Of a stretch of DNA of 22,421 nucleotides, positions 14,294 to 22,372 are shown in pieces; position 1 is the stretch's first letter, and each line of letters opens with the position of its first letter. The stretch covers positions 1 through 22,421 of the forward strand of contig CAZKPP010000031.1 of NCBI GenBank assembly GCA_964554665.1. The letters are read 5' to 3'. Source of the DNA: UBA3263 sp964554665. Lineage in GTDB: Bacteria > Bacteroidota > Bacteroidia > Bacteroidales > Muribaculaceae. Position numbers and translations under genes: made by a program. The notes under the pieces were generated by a model. That model worked only from the letters and a program-made list of their open reading frames with translations. It was not told the origin of the DNA and searched no databases.

Positions 14294-15004
14294 ATGAAAA
14301 AGTTTTTTCTTGCCATATTAGCAATAGTCCTTTCAGCCGGCGCTTCGTTCGGCGAAACGAGAACTCTGAACATTAACAAACCATTCAACAAACTTTCAAC
14401 CGCCGCCGCCCTGAAAGTCACCTATATCCCTTCCGACAAAAAACAGCAGGTAACGATTTCAGGACCGGCGGCAAGCATTAAAGACGTGGTAGCCGTTATT
14501 GACGGCAAAACATTGGAAATCAAGGTTGCAAAAAATAAAGTTAACGACCGCAAGAACTTGCACAATGTTTCCGTAACCGTTACCGGACCTATGATTACCG
14601 AGTTTGAAGCCTCGTCGGCATCGTCGCTCACTTGCACCGCACCACTTAACTCCTCCACGAAGGCTTTCGACATCGAAGCCTCATCGGCCGGCTCAATTAC
14701 GCTTGCATCCGTTGCCGGACCCAAAGCCGATATTGAAGTTTCGTCGGGAGCATCGGTGACCGTTAAGGCACTCAATTCGCCGGCAACAGACTTCGAGGCC
14801 TCGTCGGGTGCCAAACTCAACGTAATGAACATAAATTCGAAGAAACTAACCGCCGAAGCCTCGTCAGGAGCCAAAATAATCCTTTCTGGTAAAGCCGATT
14901 TCGGCTCTTTTGAAGCTACCTCCGGTGCTAAAATCGACGGTAAATCGCTCCGCCTGGTGAATTCGAAAACCGACCACTCATCGGGCGGGTCAATAAGCCT
15001 ATAA
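14294..15004 (+). CDS. GIN-domain (DUF2807-like) exported beta-helix protein with 20-residue repeats
   Basis: The protein has 236 residues from the ATG at 14294 (MKKFFLAILAIVLSAG); an upstream in-frame start would run inside the permease gene. Residues 1-20 are a signal peptide. Residues 23-100 form the non-repetitive N-terminal part, including KVTYIPSDKKQQVTISGPA. From 104 on, copies of (F/I/A)EASSGA(K/S) recur, with ASS or an equivalent at about 106, 129, 149, 169, 189 and 208 and a last SSGG at 229. The exact 20-residue period is as expected for rungs of a parallel beta helix. GIN proteins are common in Bacteroidetes and often lie by ABC genes or a GntR regulator; their function is unknown. 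There is no lipobox, so it is probably periplasmic or surface-exposed. Confidence 0.85.
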   Translation: MKKFFLAILAIVLSAGASFGETRTLNINKPFNKLSTAAALKVTYIPSDKKQQVTISGPAASIKDVVAVIDGKTLEIKVAKNKVNDRKNLHNVSVTVTGPMITEFEASSASSLTCTAPLNSSTKAFDIEASSAGSITLASVAGPKADIEVSSGASVTVKALNSPATDFEASSGAKLNVMNINSKKLTAEASSGAKIILSGKADFGSFEATSGAKIDGKSLRLVNSKTDHSSGGSISL

Positions 15005-15017
15005 TCTATCAGGAATA

Positions 15018-15374
15018 ATGAACAGCAAACCCATATATCTGCAGATAGCCGAAGGCCTGGAGGATGACATCCAGGCCGGACGCTATCAATCCGACGAACG
15101 TCTGCCGTCGGTGCGCGACACTGCGGCCGAAGCCCAGGTCAATGCCAACACCGCAATGCGCACCTACGAGCACCTCGAACGTCAAGGAATCATATATAAC
15201 CGCCGCGGCATAGGCTACTTCGTGAGCGCCAATGCCCGCGAGCGCATCCTCGCCGCGCGCAAAGAGCAATTCTTTGCCGACGAAATCCACTACTTTTTCA
15301 ACCGTCTGAACCAGATTGGCATAACGCCCGACGAATTGCGCAGTCTCTACGATGATTACACTAACCGACATTAA
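15018..15374 (+). CDS. GntR family (YtrA-like) transcriptional regulator
   Basis: This 118-residue regulator has an N-terminal winged helix: PIYLQIAEGLEDDIQAGRY, LPSVRDTAAEAQVNANTAMRTY as the DNA-recognition part, and GIGYFVS as the wing end. A short helical tail of about 50 residues follows (ERILAARKEQFFADEIHYFFNRL). The missing large effector domain places it in the YtrA subfamily, whose members usually repress ABC transporter operons. AGGAAT lies a few bases before its ATG. It follows the GIN gene by 13 nt, and its end overlaps the next ABC ATPase by 23 nt. It sits in the middle of the run, so it may control both transporters; the 12586-12617 promoter is the natural target to test. Confidence 0.92.
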   Translation: MNSKPIYLQIAEGLEDDIQAGRYQSDERLPSVRDTAAEAQVNANTAMRTYEHLERQGIIYNRRGIGYFVSANARERILAARKEQFFADEIHYFFNRLNQIGITPDELRSLYDDYTNRH

Positions 15375-16026
15375 CAAGACGTATTACGGCGCCGTGCCGC
15401 TCCACGTGCTTCACGACATTAACCTCCACATCGACCGCGGAGAATTAGTGTCAATAATGGGTGCATCCGGCTCGGGAAAGTCTACGTTGCTGAATATTCT
15501 CGGCATTCTCGACACCTACGACACCGGCGAGTATTGGCTCGACGGCAATCTGATTCGCAACCTCTCGGAGAACCGCGCCGCAGAATTGCGCAACCGGTTG
15601 ATAGGCTTTGTTTTCCAATCGTTTAACCTGATCAGCTATAAGGATGCGGTTGAGAATGTTGCCCTGCCGCTGTTTTATCAAGGCGTTAGCCGACGCAAAC
15701 GCCGCATCATGGCCATGGAACAGCTCGACCGTCTCGGTCTGGCCGACCGCGCGCACCATTTGCCTGCAGAGCTGTCGGGCGGTCAGAAGCAGCGCGTTGC
15801 CCTGGCCCGCGCATTGATAACCAACCCGGCGATAATCCTTGCCGACGAGCCCACCGGCGCGCTCGACTCCACAACGTCGAAAGAGGTTATGCAGATTTTC
15901 CGCGATCTCAACAACGACCTTGGCAAAACCATAATCATTGTTACCCACGACCCCACCGTGGGCGAGCAAACCGACCGCATTATCCGCATTGTCGACGGTC
16001 GGATTGAAAACCCCTCAACCAAATGA
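15352..16026 (+). CDS. MacB/LolD-type ABC transporter ATP-binding protein
   Basis: This 224-residue ATPase subunit has every catalytic motif: Walker A GASGSGKST (37-45), Q-loop Gln89 in FVFQSFNL, signature LSGGQKQRVALARAL (141-155), Walker B IILADEPTGALD, and H199 in THD. The tyrosine before the Walker region and the length match the MacB/LolD/FtsE group, which drives mechanotransmission rather than direct passage. It overlaps gntR by 23 nt and the first permease by ATGA. With the next four genes it makes a full tripartite exporter spanning inner membrane, periplasm and outer membrane. Substrates of related systems include antibiotics, peptides and lipids; this one is unknown. Confidence 0.95.
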   Translation: MITLTDINKTYYGAVPLHVLHDINLHIDRGELVSIMGASGSGKSTLLNILGILDTYDTGEYWLDGNLIRNLSENRAAELRNRLIGFVFQSFNLISYKDAVENVALPLFYQGVSRRKRRIMAMEQLDRLGLADRAHHLPAELSGGQKQRVALARALITNPAIILADEPTGALDSTTSKEVMQIFRDLNNDLGKTIIIVTHDPTVGEQTDRIIRIVDGRIENPSTK

Positions 16027-17243
16027 TAGACCTGTTCACTGAAATAGCCCAGACTCTGCGCAACAACAAAACCCGAACGTTTTTGACCGGGTTGGCCGTT
16101 GCTTGGGGCATATTCATGCTCGTTGTTCTGCTCGGCATGAGCAACGGGGTGGTCAACGCGTTTGAACAAAACGTCAACGACCAGGGTATGAACATTCTGA
16201 AAGTTTGGGGCTCGCGCACTTCGCGCGCCTGGCATGGCTATAAGGAGGGGAGATTCATCAACCTCCGCTCCGGCGACCTGGAGCGCATAGCGGCCGATTC
16301 GCCCGACAAGGTCAACGGCGTAACGGCGCGGCTCAGCAGCGAACCGTTAATCATATCGTCCGACAATGATTATATTTCTACCGGCTACTCCGGCATTTTT
16401 CCGGCGCTGCAAAACGAACGTCGGCTCAAGGTGAGCCACGGTCGTTTTATCAACGACCGTGACCTGGCCGAGCGACGCAAGGTAGCTGTAATTTCATCGC
16501 AGGTTGTTGATGCCCTGTTTCCGAACCCCTCGGAAGTCGTCGGTCAGACCCTGCGTATCGGCAACATCGTGTTCACCATTGTTGGCACTTTCGAGTCCGA
16601 ATGGTCGCGCGAAGTATTAGTGCCCTTCACTACCGCCCAGTTGCTTATGGGCTACGGCGACATGGTCGACGAGATTTCCATAGACCTTAAAAACGTTCAC
16701 ACTTTAGACGACGGAACAGAGGCCGAAGAGCGGGTGCGCCGCTCGCTGGCAGCTACCCACGATTTCAGCCCCGACGACCCTTCGGCCGTTGACACATGGA
16801 ATCAGTTTAACCAAAAGCTTCAGATGGGCACCGGCATGAAGATTCTCCACATTGCCGTTTGGGTTATAGGATTGTTTACACTTGTCAGCGGCATAATCGG
16901 CGTGAGCAACATTATGTTTGTAAGCGTTCGCGAGCGTACACACGAAATCGGAGTCCGCCGTGCGATCGGCGCCAAGCCCTCGGCAATACTGTTGCAGATT
17001 CTTTCGGAATCGGTAGCCATAACCACCATTTCGGGCATAGCCGGGGTTGTTCTGGGAACTTTACTGACCGAAGCAATCGACCATCTGCAGGGTGATTCGG
17101 AAGCTTTCGTCAATCCGGGCATCGACTTCAACCTGGCTCTGGCGGTTATGTTCGTACTCATCGTTGCCGGCCTCGGCGCAGGCCTGTTTCCTGCCCTCAA
17201 AGCCCTAAAAATTAAACCGGTTGAAGCCCTACGCGAAGAATGA
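16023..17243 (+). CDS. MacB/FtsX-type ABC transporter permease, first subunit
   Basis: The 406-residue subunit has the standard topology: one helix near 20-42 (RTFLTGLAVAWGIFMLVVLL), a large periplasmic MacB-type domain (about 45-275), and three C-terminal FtsX helices near 278-305, 325-350 and 368-395. FVSVRERTHEIGVRRAIGAKP marks the cytoplasmic coupling segment and KIKPVEALREE the C-terminal signature. There is no fused ATPase, so it relies on the preceding gene. Its N-terminus and coupling region closely resemble those of the next gene, indicating an old duplication and a probable heterodimer. It is joined by 4-nt overlaps on both sides. Confidence 0.94.
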   Translation: MIDLFTEIAQTLRNNKTRTFLTGLAVAWGIFMLVVLLGMSNGVVNAFEQNVNDQGMNILKVWGSRTSRAWHGYKEGRFINLRSGDLERIAADSPDKVNGVTARLSSEPLIISSDNDYISTGYSGIFPALQNERRLKVSHGRFINDRDLAERRKVAVISSQVVDALFPNPSEVVGQTLRIGNIVFTIVGTFESEWSREVLVPFTTAQLLMGYGDMVDEISIDLKNVHTLDDGTEAEERVRRSLAATHDFSPDDPSAVDTWNQFNQKLQMGTGMKILHIAVWVIGLFTLVSGIIGVSNIMFVSVRERTHEIGVRRAIGAKPSAILLQILSESVAITTISGIAGVVLGTLLTEAIDHLQGDSEAFVNPGIDFNLALAVMFVLIVAGLGAGLFPALKALKIKPVEALREE

Positions 17244-18472
17244 AGACAACAATTTTCGATATTGAGAACTGGCGCGAAATCGGCGCAACCCTGTCACGCA
17301 ACAAAACCCGCACGTTTCTTACCGCCTTTGGCATTTTCTGGGGCATATTCATGCTCACGAGCCTGCTGGGCGGCGCCGGGGGCCTGGAGCGCAAACTCCG
17401 CTCCAACTTCGAAGGCTTTGCCTCGAATTCGGCGGTTATGTTCGCCAACCGCCGAACGGTTTCCTATCGCGGCTACAACAAGGGCTCAAGCTGGTCAATG
17501 ACCACAGCCGACGTTGACGCCATGCGCCGCATTCCGGGCATCGACGCCGTGGCCGCAACATCATACGGTGGCACCACCTCGGTATCTTCGGGCCGCTACT
17601 CCACCCAGGCGTCGATTCAAGGGGTTGACCGCGACTTTTTGAAAGCATTTCTGCCCACGATTAACCAAGGGCGCTTCCTCAACGCCTCCGACGAACGCTC
17701 GCGCTCGAAAGTGGCCGTTATTGGCCTGAACATTGCCAACAAGCTCTTTCCCGACGGTAATGCCATAGGCAAGTATATCAACGTTTACGGCATATATTAC
17801 AAGATTGTTGGCATAGCGTCGCAAGAGGCCGAAGTGCAGATCAACGGCGACAAAATCGACAATAGCGTAACTATTCCGCTATCGACCTTTGCGCGGGCCT
17901 TTAACCAGGGCGACCAGGTTGGCGCCGTGATGATAACCGCGCTCGACGGCCACACCCCCTCGGAGCTCAAGCCGCGCATTGTCCGCGCCATCAGGGCCCA
18001 CCACCCTATTGCTCCGAACGACGACAACGCCCTGTGGTTTTTCGACGTTGCCGAAAAATTCGAAATGCTCGACATGCTCTTTATAGGCATAAGCACTCTG
18101 GCCCTGTTTGTAGGTCTCGGCACCCTCATAGCCGGCATTATAGGCGTGGGCAACATCATGTGGGTGATAGTCAAGGAACGCACCTCGGAAATCGGCATAC
18201 GCCGCGCCATAGGCGCCACTCCGGCCGACATCGTCACTCAAATCCTGTCGGAAGGAATTGCCCTGACGCTCATAGCAGGCACCGCCGGCATAGTTTTTTC
18301 GGTCGGGCTCCTGGCAATAGTTCAGAAGCTCAGCGACATCAAGTTTCAGATTGAGTTCAGCCAGGCGGCTGTTATTCTGCTGATATTCCTGGTGCTCGGC
18401 ATCGCCGCCAGCATCATCCCCTCACTTAAAGCAATGAAAATTAAACCTATCGAAGCAATAAACGACAAATGA
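17240..18472 (+). CDS. MacB/FtsX-type ABC transporter permease, second subunit
   Basis: The 410-residue paralogue of the preceding permease begins with the shared NKTRTFLTAFGIFWGIFML helix. A periplasmic domain of about 230 residues follows, then VKERTSEIGIRRAIGATPAD and three C-terminal helices, ending KIKPIEAINDK. Its periplasmic domain differs from the first subunit, with a serine- and glycine-rich stretch (NKGSSWSMTTADVD, then TSYGGTTSVSSGRYS), so the two subunits probably face substrate differently. It overlaps neighbours by ATGA on both sides. A partner role with the first subunit is inferred from pairing and similarity. Confidence 0.94.
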   Translation: MKTTIFDIENWREIGATLSRNKTRTFLTAFGIFWGIFMLTSLLGGAGGLERKLRSNFEGFASNSAVMFANRRTVSYRGYNKGSSWSMTTADVDAMRRIPGIDAVAATSYGGTTSVSSGRYSTQASIQGVDRDFLKAFLPTINQGRFLNASDERSRSKVAVIGLNIANKLFPDGNAIGKYINVYGIYYKIVGIASQEAEVQINGDKIDNSVTIPLSTFARAFNQGDQVGAVMITALDGHTPSELKPRIVRAIRAHHPIAPNDDNALWFFDVAEKFEMLDMLFIGISTLALFVGLGTLIAGIIGVGNIMWVIVKERTSEIGIRRAIGATPADIVTQILSEGIALTLIAGTAGIVFSVGLLAIVQKLSDIKFQIEFSQAAVILLIFLVLGIAASIIPSLKAMKIKPIEAINDK

Positions 18473-19563
18473 AAAAGTTTATGAAACGCGCCCTGCTCGT
18501 AATCGTCGGGCTGCTATTTATCGGCACATTCGTTTACCTCTATCTCAACTCGCGAGATAAACGTCCGGAATATGAAGTTGTGCTGCCGACCCCAGATGCG
18601 GTAATCACGAAGTCAACGCTGCTGACCGGCACCATTGAACCACGCGATGAAATCGAAATCAAGCCGCAGATTTCGGGCATCATATCGGAAATCTACGTTG
18701 AAGCCGGCCAACAGGTCAAAGAGGGCGACATTATCGCCAAAATCAAGGTTATTGCCGAAGAGAGCCAACTGTCGGCAGCCTATAACCGGGTGTCGGTCGC
18801 AGAAAACGCCATAGCCCTTCAAAGAGCCAAAACGTCGCGCACAATAGCACTCTATGAAAAGAAATTTGCCTCGCGCGAGGAATACGAAGAGGCACTCACG
18901 GCCTTAAAGAGCGCCGAAATCGAGCTCGCCGCCGCCCGCGACGCACTGACTATTGTGCGCGACGGCGTCAGCTCCACCAACGCCCAGGGCTCGAACACCC
19001 TGGTGCGCTCAACAATCACGGGCCTGGTGCTCGATGTGCCCGTAAAAGTCGGCTCGTCGGTCATTCAGTCAAACACTTTCAACGACGGCACAACCATTGC
19101 TAAAGTCGCCGACATGAACGACCTGATTTTCAAGGGTAAGGTCGACGAAACCGAAGTGGGACTGCTTTCGCTGGGTCAGCCTATGACCATTACCGTGGGT
19201 GCTCTGGAGGATATAAGCGCCGAAACCACAATAGAATATATCTCGCCCAAGGCCGAAAGCAACAACGGCACCAACACCTTTGAAATCAAAGCTGCCGCAA
19301 ACCTGCCCGGAGTTAAAGCCTTGCGCGCCGGCTATAGCGCGAACGCCGCAGTTGTTTTGCGCGAAGCCCGCAACGTTCTTGCCGTTCCCGAAGCGATTGT
19401 TGAGTTCGAAGGCGACGATGCCTACGTATATGTACTCACCGACGAATCCAAACAAACCTTTGAGCGTCGCAGGGTAGAAACCGGCATGAGCGACGGCATA
19501 AACATTGAAATAACCGGCGGAATCAATGCCGACACCAAACTTCGCGGAGGACTTAAGCAATGA
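18469..19563 (+). CDS. HlyD/MacA-family periplasmic adaptor (membrane fusion protein)
   Basis: The 364-residue protein has an N-terminal membrane anchor (about 7-26) after a basic start. A first beta-barrel/lipoyl half follows (TGTIEPRDEIEIKPQISGIISEI, then VKEGDIIAKI), a helical hairpin of about 90 residues (SAAYNRVSVAENAIAL to AARDALTIV), and the second lipoyl half (STITGLVLDVPVKVGSSV). The last 130 residues are the beta-barrel and membrane-proximal domains. This is the usual order for adaptors that link a MacB-type pump to an outer-membrane channel. The short hairpin resembles MacA rather than long type I secretion adaptors. It overlaps the permease and tolC-like genes by ATGA. Confidence 0.94.
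   Translation: MKKFMKRALLVIVGLLFIGTFVYLYLNSRDKRPEYEVVLPTPDAVITKSTLLTGTIEPRDEIEIKPQISGIISEIYVEAGQQVKEGDIIAKIKVIAEESQLSAAYNRVSVAENAIALQRAKTSRTIALYEKKFASREEYEEALTALKSAEIELAAARDALTIVRDGVSSTNAQGSNTLVRSTITGLVLDVPVKVGSSVIQSNTFNDGTTIAKVADMNDLIFKGKVDETEVGLLSLGQPMTITVGALEDISAETTIEYISPKAESNNGTNTFEIKAAANLPGVKALRAGYSANAAVVLREARNVLAVPEAIVEFEGDDAYVYVLTDESKQTFERRRVETGMSDGINIEITGGINADTKLRGGLKQ
19546..19550 (+). promoter_or_regulatory. Shine-Dalgarno-like sequence for the TolC-family gene
   Basis: GGAGG lies 9 nt before the ATG at 19560, within the last codons of the adaptor gene. It could boost independent initiation of the channel protein in addition to coupling through the ATGA overlap. Confidence 0.45.
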
Positions 19564-20858
19564 AACGTATAGTATTATCAGCCTTTGCACTGCTGAGCAT
19601 TCTTGGAGCCTCGGCGGAAATGATGACTCTCGACCAGTGCATCGCCTACGCCATAGAGCACAATCTGACGGTGCGCCAGCGCGAAATCGACCGCCAGACG
19701 GCCGAGCAGCAGGTAACCGGCGCCAAAGACGCCGTGCTGCCGCAAATTTCTGCCGGCGCGAGCCAGAACTGGAGCTTCGGCCGCTCGCTGAACTCACAGA
19801 ATATCTATGCCAACCACAACACTGCCAACTTCGGCCTGAGCGCCGGCCTGCAACTGCCGCTGTTCAACGGTCTGCAAACGGTGCGCAACATCGACTATGC
19901 CCGCGCATCGCTCCGAGCCGTTGTTGAAAGCATGGAGGCGACCAAAGACGACGTTACCCTCAACGTTATGGCGCAATATCTTCAGGTTCTTTATTGTTCG
20001 GAACTCGAAGGAGTGGCCGCAGCCCAGGCCGAGCTTACCGCCGACGAGCTGCAGCGCCGCGAAGCCCTACTCGAAGCCGGCAAGATTCCCGAAGCAGATA
20101 TGCTCGACGCACGCTCGCAGCTGGCCCAGGCCAAGCTGCAGCTGGTGACCGCAACAAACAACCGCCGCCTTGCCCTGCTCGATCTTGCGCAACTGCTCCG
20201 CCTGGAGTCGATCGACGATTTCGACGTTGTTGCCCTCAACACCAAGGAACTCCCCGTAATTCACGATCCGCGCTCGGTGTTTGACTCCGCCCTCAGCATC
20301 AATCACTCGCTGGCCGCAAACCGCCTCGAAGTCGACGCCGCAAACCGCAGCGTATCCGTGGCCAAAACCGGCTATATTCCCAGGCTTAACCTTCAGGCGG
20401 GGTTGTCGTCAAACTACTATCGGCTCTCGGGCATGCCCAATCAGAATTTCAGTCAGCAGTTTCGCAACAACTTCGGGCAATACATAGGCCTGCAGCTGAA
20501 TATTCCGATTTTCGACGGATTGCAGACCCGCAATTCCATTCGCTCGGCCAAACTGAGAGTACTTGGAGCGGTGCTGAATCTTGAAACTCAAAAAGACCGG
20601 CTGTTTAAAGCTATCAACGAAAGCTACTATCAGGCCGTCGGCGCGCGCGAGAAATTGCAGGCGGCAGAAGAAGCATGCACGGCCTCTGCAGCCGCCTTGG
20701 CATCGGTTCAGGAAAAATATGATCTGGGCCGCGCAACTCCGGTTGACTTCGAAAATGCCAAAAACACGTTTGTGCGCTCAATGAGCGAACGCGCCCAGGC
20801 ACGCTACGAACTCATTCTGCGCGCCCGCATCCTCGACTTCTATCAATCCGCCCACTAA
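19560..20858 (+). CDS. TolC family outer-membrane efflux channel
   Basis: The 432-residue protein has a signal peptide of about 19 residues (ending GASA) and then MTLDQCIAYAIEHNLTVRQREID, the standard first helix of the outer-membrane efflux protein family. Two related halves are visible. Each has long alpha helices and a beta segment: LQLPLFNGLQTVRNIDYAR in the first and LQLNIPIFDGLQTRNSIRSAK in the second, at matching points. The second helical pair runs from ETQKDRLFKAINESYYQA to SMSERAQARYELILRARI. It forms a trimeric tunnel that receives substrate from the adaptor encoded just upstream. No lipobox is present. It is the last gene of the operon and faces the ATPase gene with a 13-nt gap and no clear terminator. 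Confidence 0.95.
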   Translation: MKRIVLSAFALLSILGASAEMMTLDQCIAYAIEHNLTVRQREIDRQTAEQQVTGAKDAVLPQISAGASQNWSFGRSLNSQNIYANHNTANFGLSAGLQLPLFNGLQTVRNIDYARASLRAVVESMEATKDDVTLNVMAQYLQVLYCSELEGVAAAQAELTADELQRREALLEAGKIPEADMLDARSQLAQAKLQLVTATNNRRLALLDLAQLLRLESIDDFDVVALNTKELPVIHDPRSVFDSALSINHSLAANRLEVDAANRSVSVAKTGYIPRLNLQAGLSSNYYRLSGMPNQNFSQQFRNNFGQYIGLQLNIPIFDGLQTRNSIRSAKLRVLGAVLNLETQKDRLFKAINESYYQAVGAREKLQAAEEACTASAAALASVQEKYDLGRATPVDFENAKNTFVRSMSERAQARYELILRARILDFYQSAH

Positions 20859-20871
20859 CCCCTCTTCGACC

Positions 20872-22263
20872 TTAAACGTCGCCATACTTTGCATTGATAA
20901 CATCCTGAGGGTATAAAATATTTATGCCCTCGGATGAATCTTTCGGCTCATTCTTAAGAAATAGCACAGGTACGATTTCTTTGTTTACCGCAATGGGTAA
21001 ACGGCTGACTTTGTCAAACAGTTTTCGTTGCAAAACCGACGCCAGCTCGGGGTTTGTCCATTTACATTCGCCAACTAAAAGAGCGTTTCCGTCGGTTGAT
21101 TCAGCCACGACATCAAATTCCATTTCACGGAATACACCTTTCTCGGTTTCTACCGTACCCCACCATCTTCCGGCTTCGCCCCAGCGGTGACCAAACAATT
21201 TATTTCCACTTACGGCTTCACGACACAGATGCTCCCAGTGTCGGGAGACGTAGACCGAGAAATCTCGCTCAATTTCATCCATAACAATATTTTTGCGCCC
21301 ACGCGCCAAGCTCGACATGTTCGGCATGATAAACGAGTAGTAGAAATCCATCATCGGGTCGTTGATCCGATATATACCCTTCTTTGACTTTTTGGGACTA
21401 TTCCCAAAAGGAATTTCACGACGGATATAGGTCATTTGAATCAATCTGTCAAGTGGCGCAGACAAAGATGTAGCTTCGCGTCCCATTCGGGAGGCTATTT
21501 CAGAGAGGCGGTTGGCACCTCCGGCTATAACCGCCATCAGTGATTCCGACTGAACCGTCACTGTCATATCATCCAGGAATAGTTTTTTGGGCTCGTCATA
21601 TAAAACCGCCGTGGGGCCAAGCAGCATTCCTCGAATAGCATCGGGCAAGGATTCATAGTCCTCACGTAATTCCCAATATCTGGGCACCCCACCCCACACG
21701 CTATACTCTTCAATTGTAGAAACAGCATCAAGGTGCAATCCCTCTTGCAAATAGGGCAACGGAATTGGTCGCACATCAATAATGGCTTCAGCTCGTCCAT
21801 AAAGCGGCTCGCTTTGGCTAAGAATCATTTCTTGCATCATGCGTTGCGAACTGCCACAGATAACCAGGTTATATTTCAGAATCTTCGCGTCAAGAAGACG
21901 TTGAAGAATCGACGGCAGTTCAGGCGAATGCTTAACCATGTAGGGAAATTCATCCAAACACAAAGTGAACTGTCGATCCGACAACCTGTTTAACATAAGA
22001 AACAATTCCTCCCAACCTGAAAATTTTGCCATGCCAATCTCCGGGAACTTCTGCGAAAGAAGTTCCTGAATCATTTCCAGTTGAACGTTATCCACCAAAT
22101 CACCGGCCATGTAATAAACATCGTCAGCAGAAAGCACACGCTTGATTAACGTGGACTTTCCGAGGCGTCGCCGTCCATACACAACAACAAATTTTGCCCT
22201 TGTTTCCGGGTTCAGCACTCGCTTGAGTTCTGCTATCTCGTCTTTACGGTCAAGAAATTCCAT
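20872..22263 (-). CDS. AAA ATPase (archaeal ATPase type) with DUF234 nuclease-like C-terminal domain
   Basis: The 463-residue cytoplasmic protein starts FLDRKDEIAELKRVL. Walker A is GRRRLGKST (30-38), Walker B is CLDEFPYM with D104 and E105, and ICGSSQRMM (135-143) is the sensor region. A winged-helix part follows (about 235-300, with LSEIASRMGREATSLSAPLDRL). The C-terminal DUF234 part (about 335-455) has EMEFDVVAE and LVGECKW, giving E/D384 ... E399-x-K401, the arrangement of PD-(D/E)XK nucleases. Members are widespread in archaea and bacteria and have no settled function; some genomes carry many copies. The gene is visibly more AT-rich than the exporter genes and lies beside a tRNA, which suggests acquisition. 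It has its own promoter. Confidence 0.88.
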   Translation of the reverse strand: MEFLDRKDEIAELKRVLNPETRAKFVVVYGRRRLGKSTLIKRVLSADDVYYMAGDLVDNVQLEMIQELLSQKFPEIGMAKFSGWEELFLMLNRLSDRQFTLCLDEFPYMVKHSPELPSILQRLLDAKILKYNLVICGSSQRMMQEMILSQSEPLYGRAEAIIDVRPIPLPYLQEGLHLDAVSTIEEYSVWGGVPRYWELREDYESLPDAIRGMLLGPTAVLYDEPKKLFLDDMTVTVQSESLMAVIAGGANRLSEIASRMGREATSLSAPLDRLIQMTYIRREIPFGNSPKKSKKGIYRINDPMMDFYYSFIMPNMSSLARGRKNIVMDEIERDFSVYVSRHWEHLCREAVSGNKLFGHRWGEAGRWWGTVETEKGVFREMEFDVVAESTDGNALLVGECKWTNPELASVLQRKLFDKVSRLPIAVNKEIVPVLFLKNEPKDSSEGINILYPQDVINAKYGDV

Positions 22264-22267
22264 TATT

Positions 22268-22282
22268 ATTTTTCAGAAAAAT
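22268..22282. repeat. Small inverted repeat just upstream of the ATPase start
   Basis: ATTTTTC and GAAAAAT flank one A, 5 bp before the ATG of the ATPase gene on the minus strand and downstream of its -7 box. It could be an operator near the transcript start, but symmetry in such A/T-rich DNA can arise by chance. Confidence 0.3.
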
Positions 22283-22291
22283 TATTTTCCG

Positions 22292-22323
22292 CAAAAATAA
22301 TAATTATTTTAGAAAACACCAAA
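22292..22323 (-). promoter_or_regulatory. Predicted promoter of the DUF234 ATPase gene
   Basis: On the minus strand TATTTTTG (22299-22292) matches TAnnTTTG and TTTG (22323-22320) lies 20 bp upstream. The predicted start near 22285 is about 20 nt before the ATG. With the terminator at 22337-22371 this indicates transcription independent of the tRNA. Confidence 0.55.
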
Positions 22324-22336
22324 TATATAAGACACA

Positions 22337-22371
22337 AAAAAAGAGGCTGTCTGAAAGACAGTCTCTTTTTT
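22337..22371 (-). terminator. Intrinsic terminator downstream of tRNA-Asn
   Basis: AAAAAAGAGACTGTC and GACAGCCTCTTTTTT (minus-strand reading) pair over 15 positions with one A/C mismatch around a 5-nt loop, and the T-run ends the stem. On the plus strand the same position is a G-T pair, so it could work in both directions. It begins 2 bp after the tRNA 3' end and separates it from the ATPase gene. Confidence 0.85.
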
Positions 22372-22372
22372 G

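Noticed and set aside
14603..15001. DNA-level tandem repeat in the GIN gene
   Set aside because: The repeat is seen in the protein; the nucleotide copies differ in codons and linkers, so it is not a recent tandem duplication.
19069..19797. A 242-codon open frame antisense to the adaptor and TolC genes
   Set aside because: It crosses the junction of two clearly assigned genes and has no credible start context or domain.
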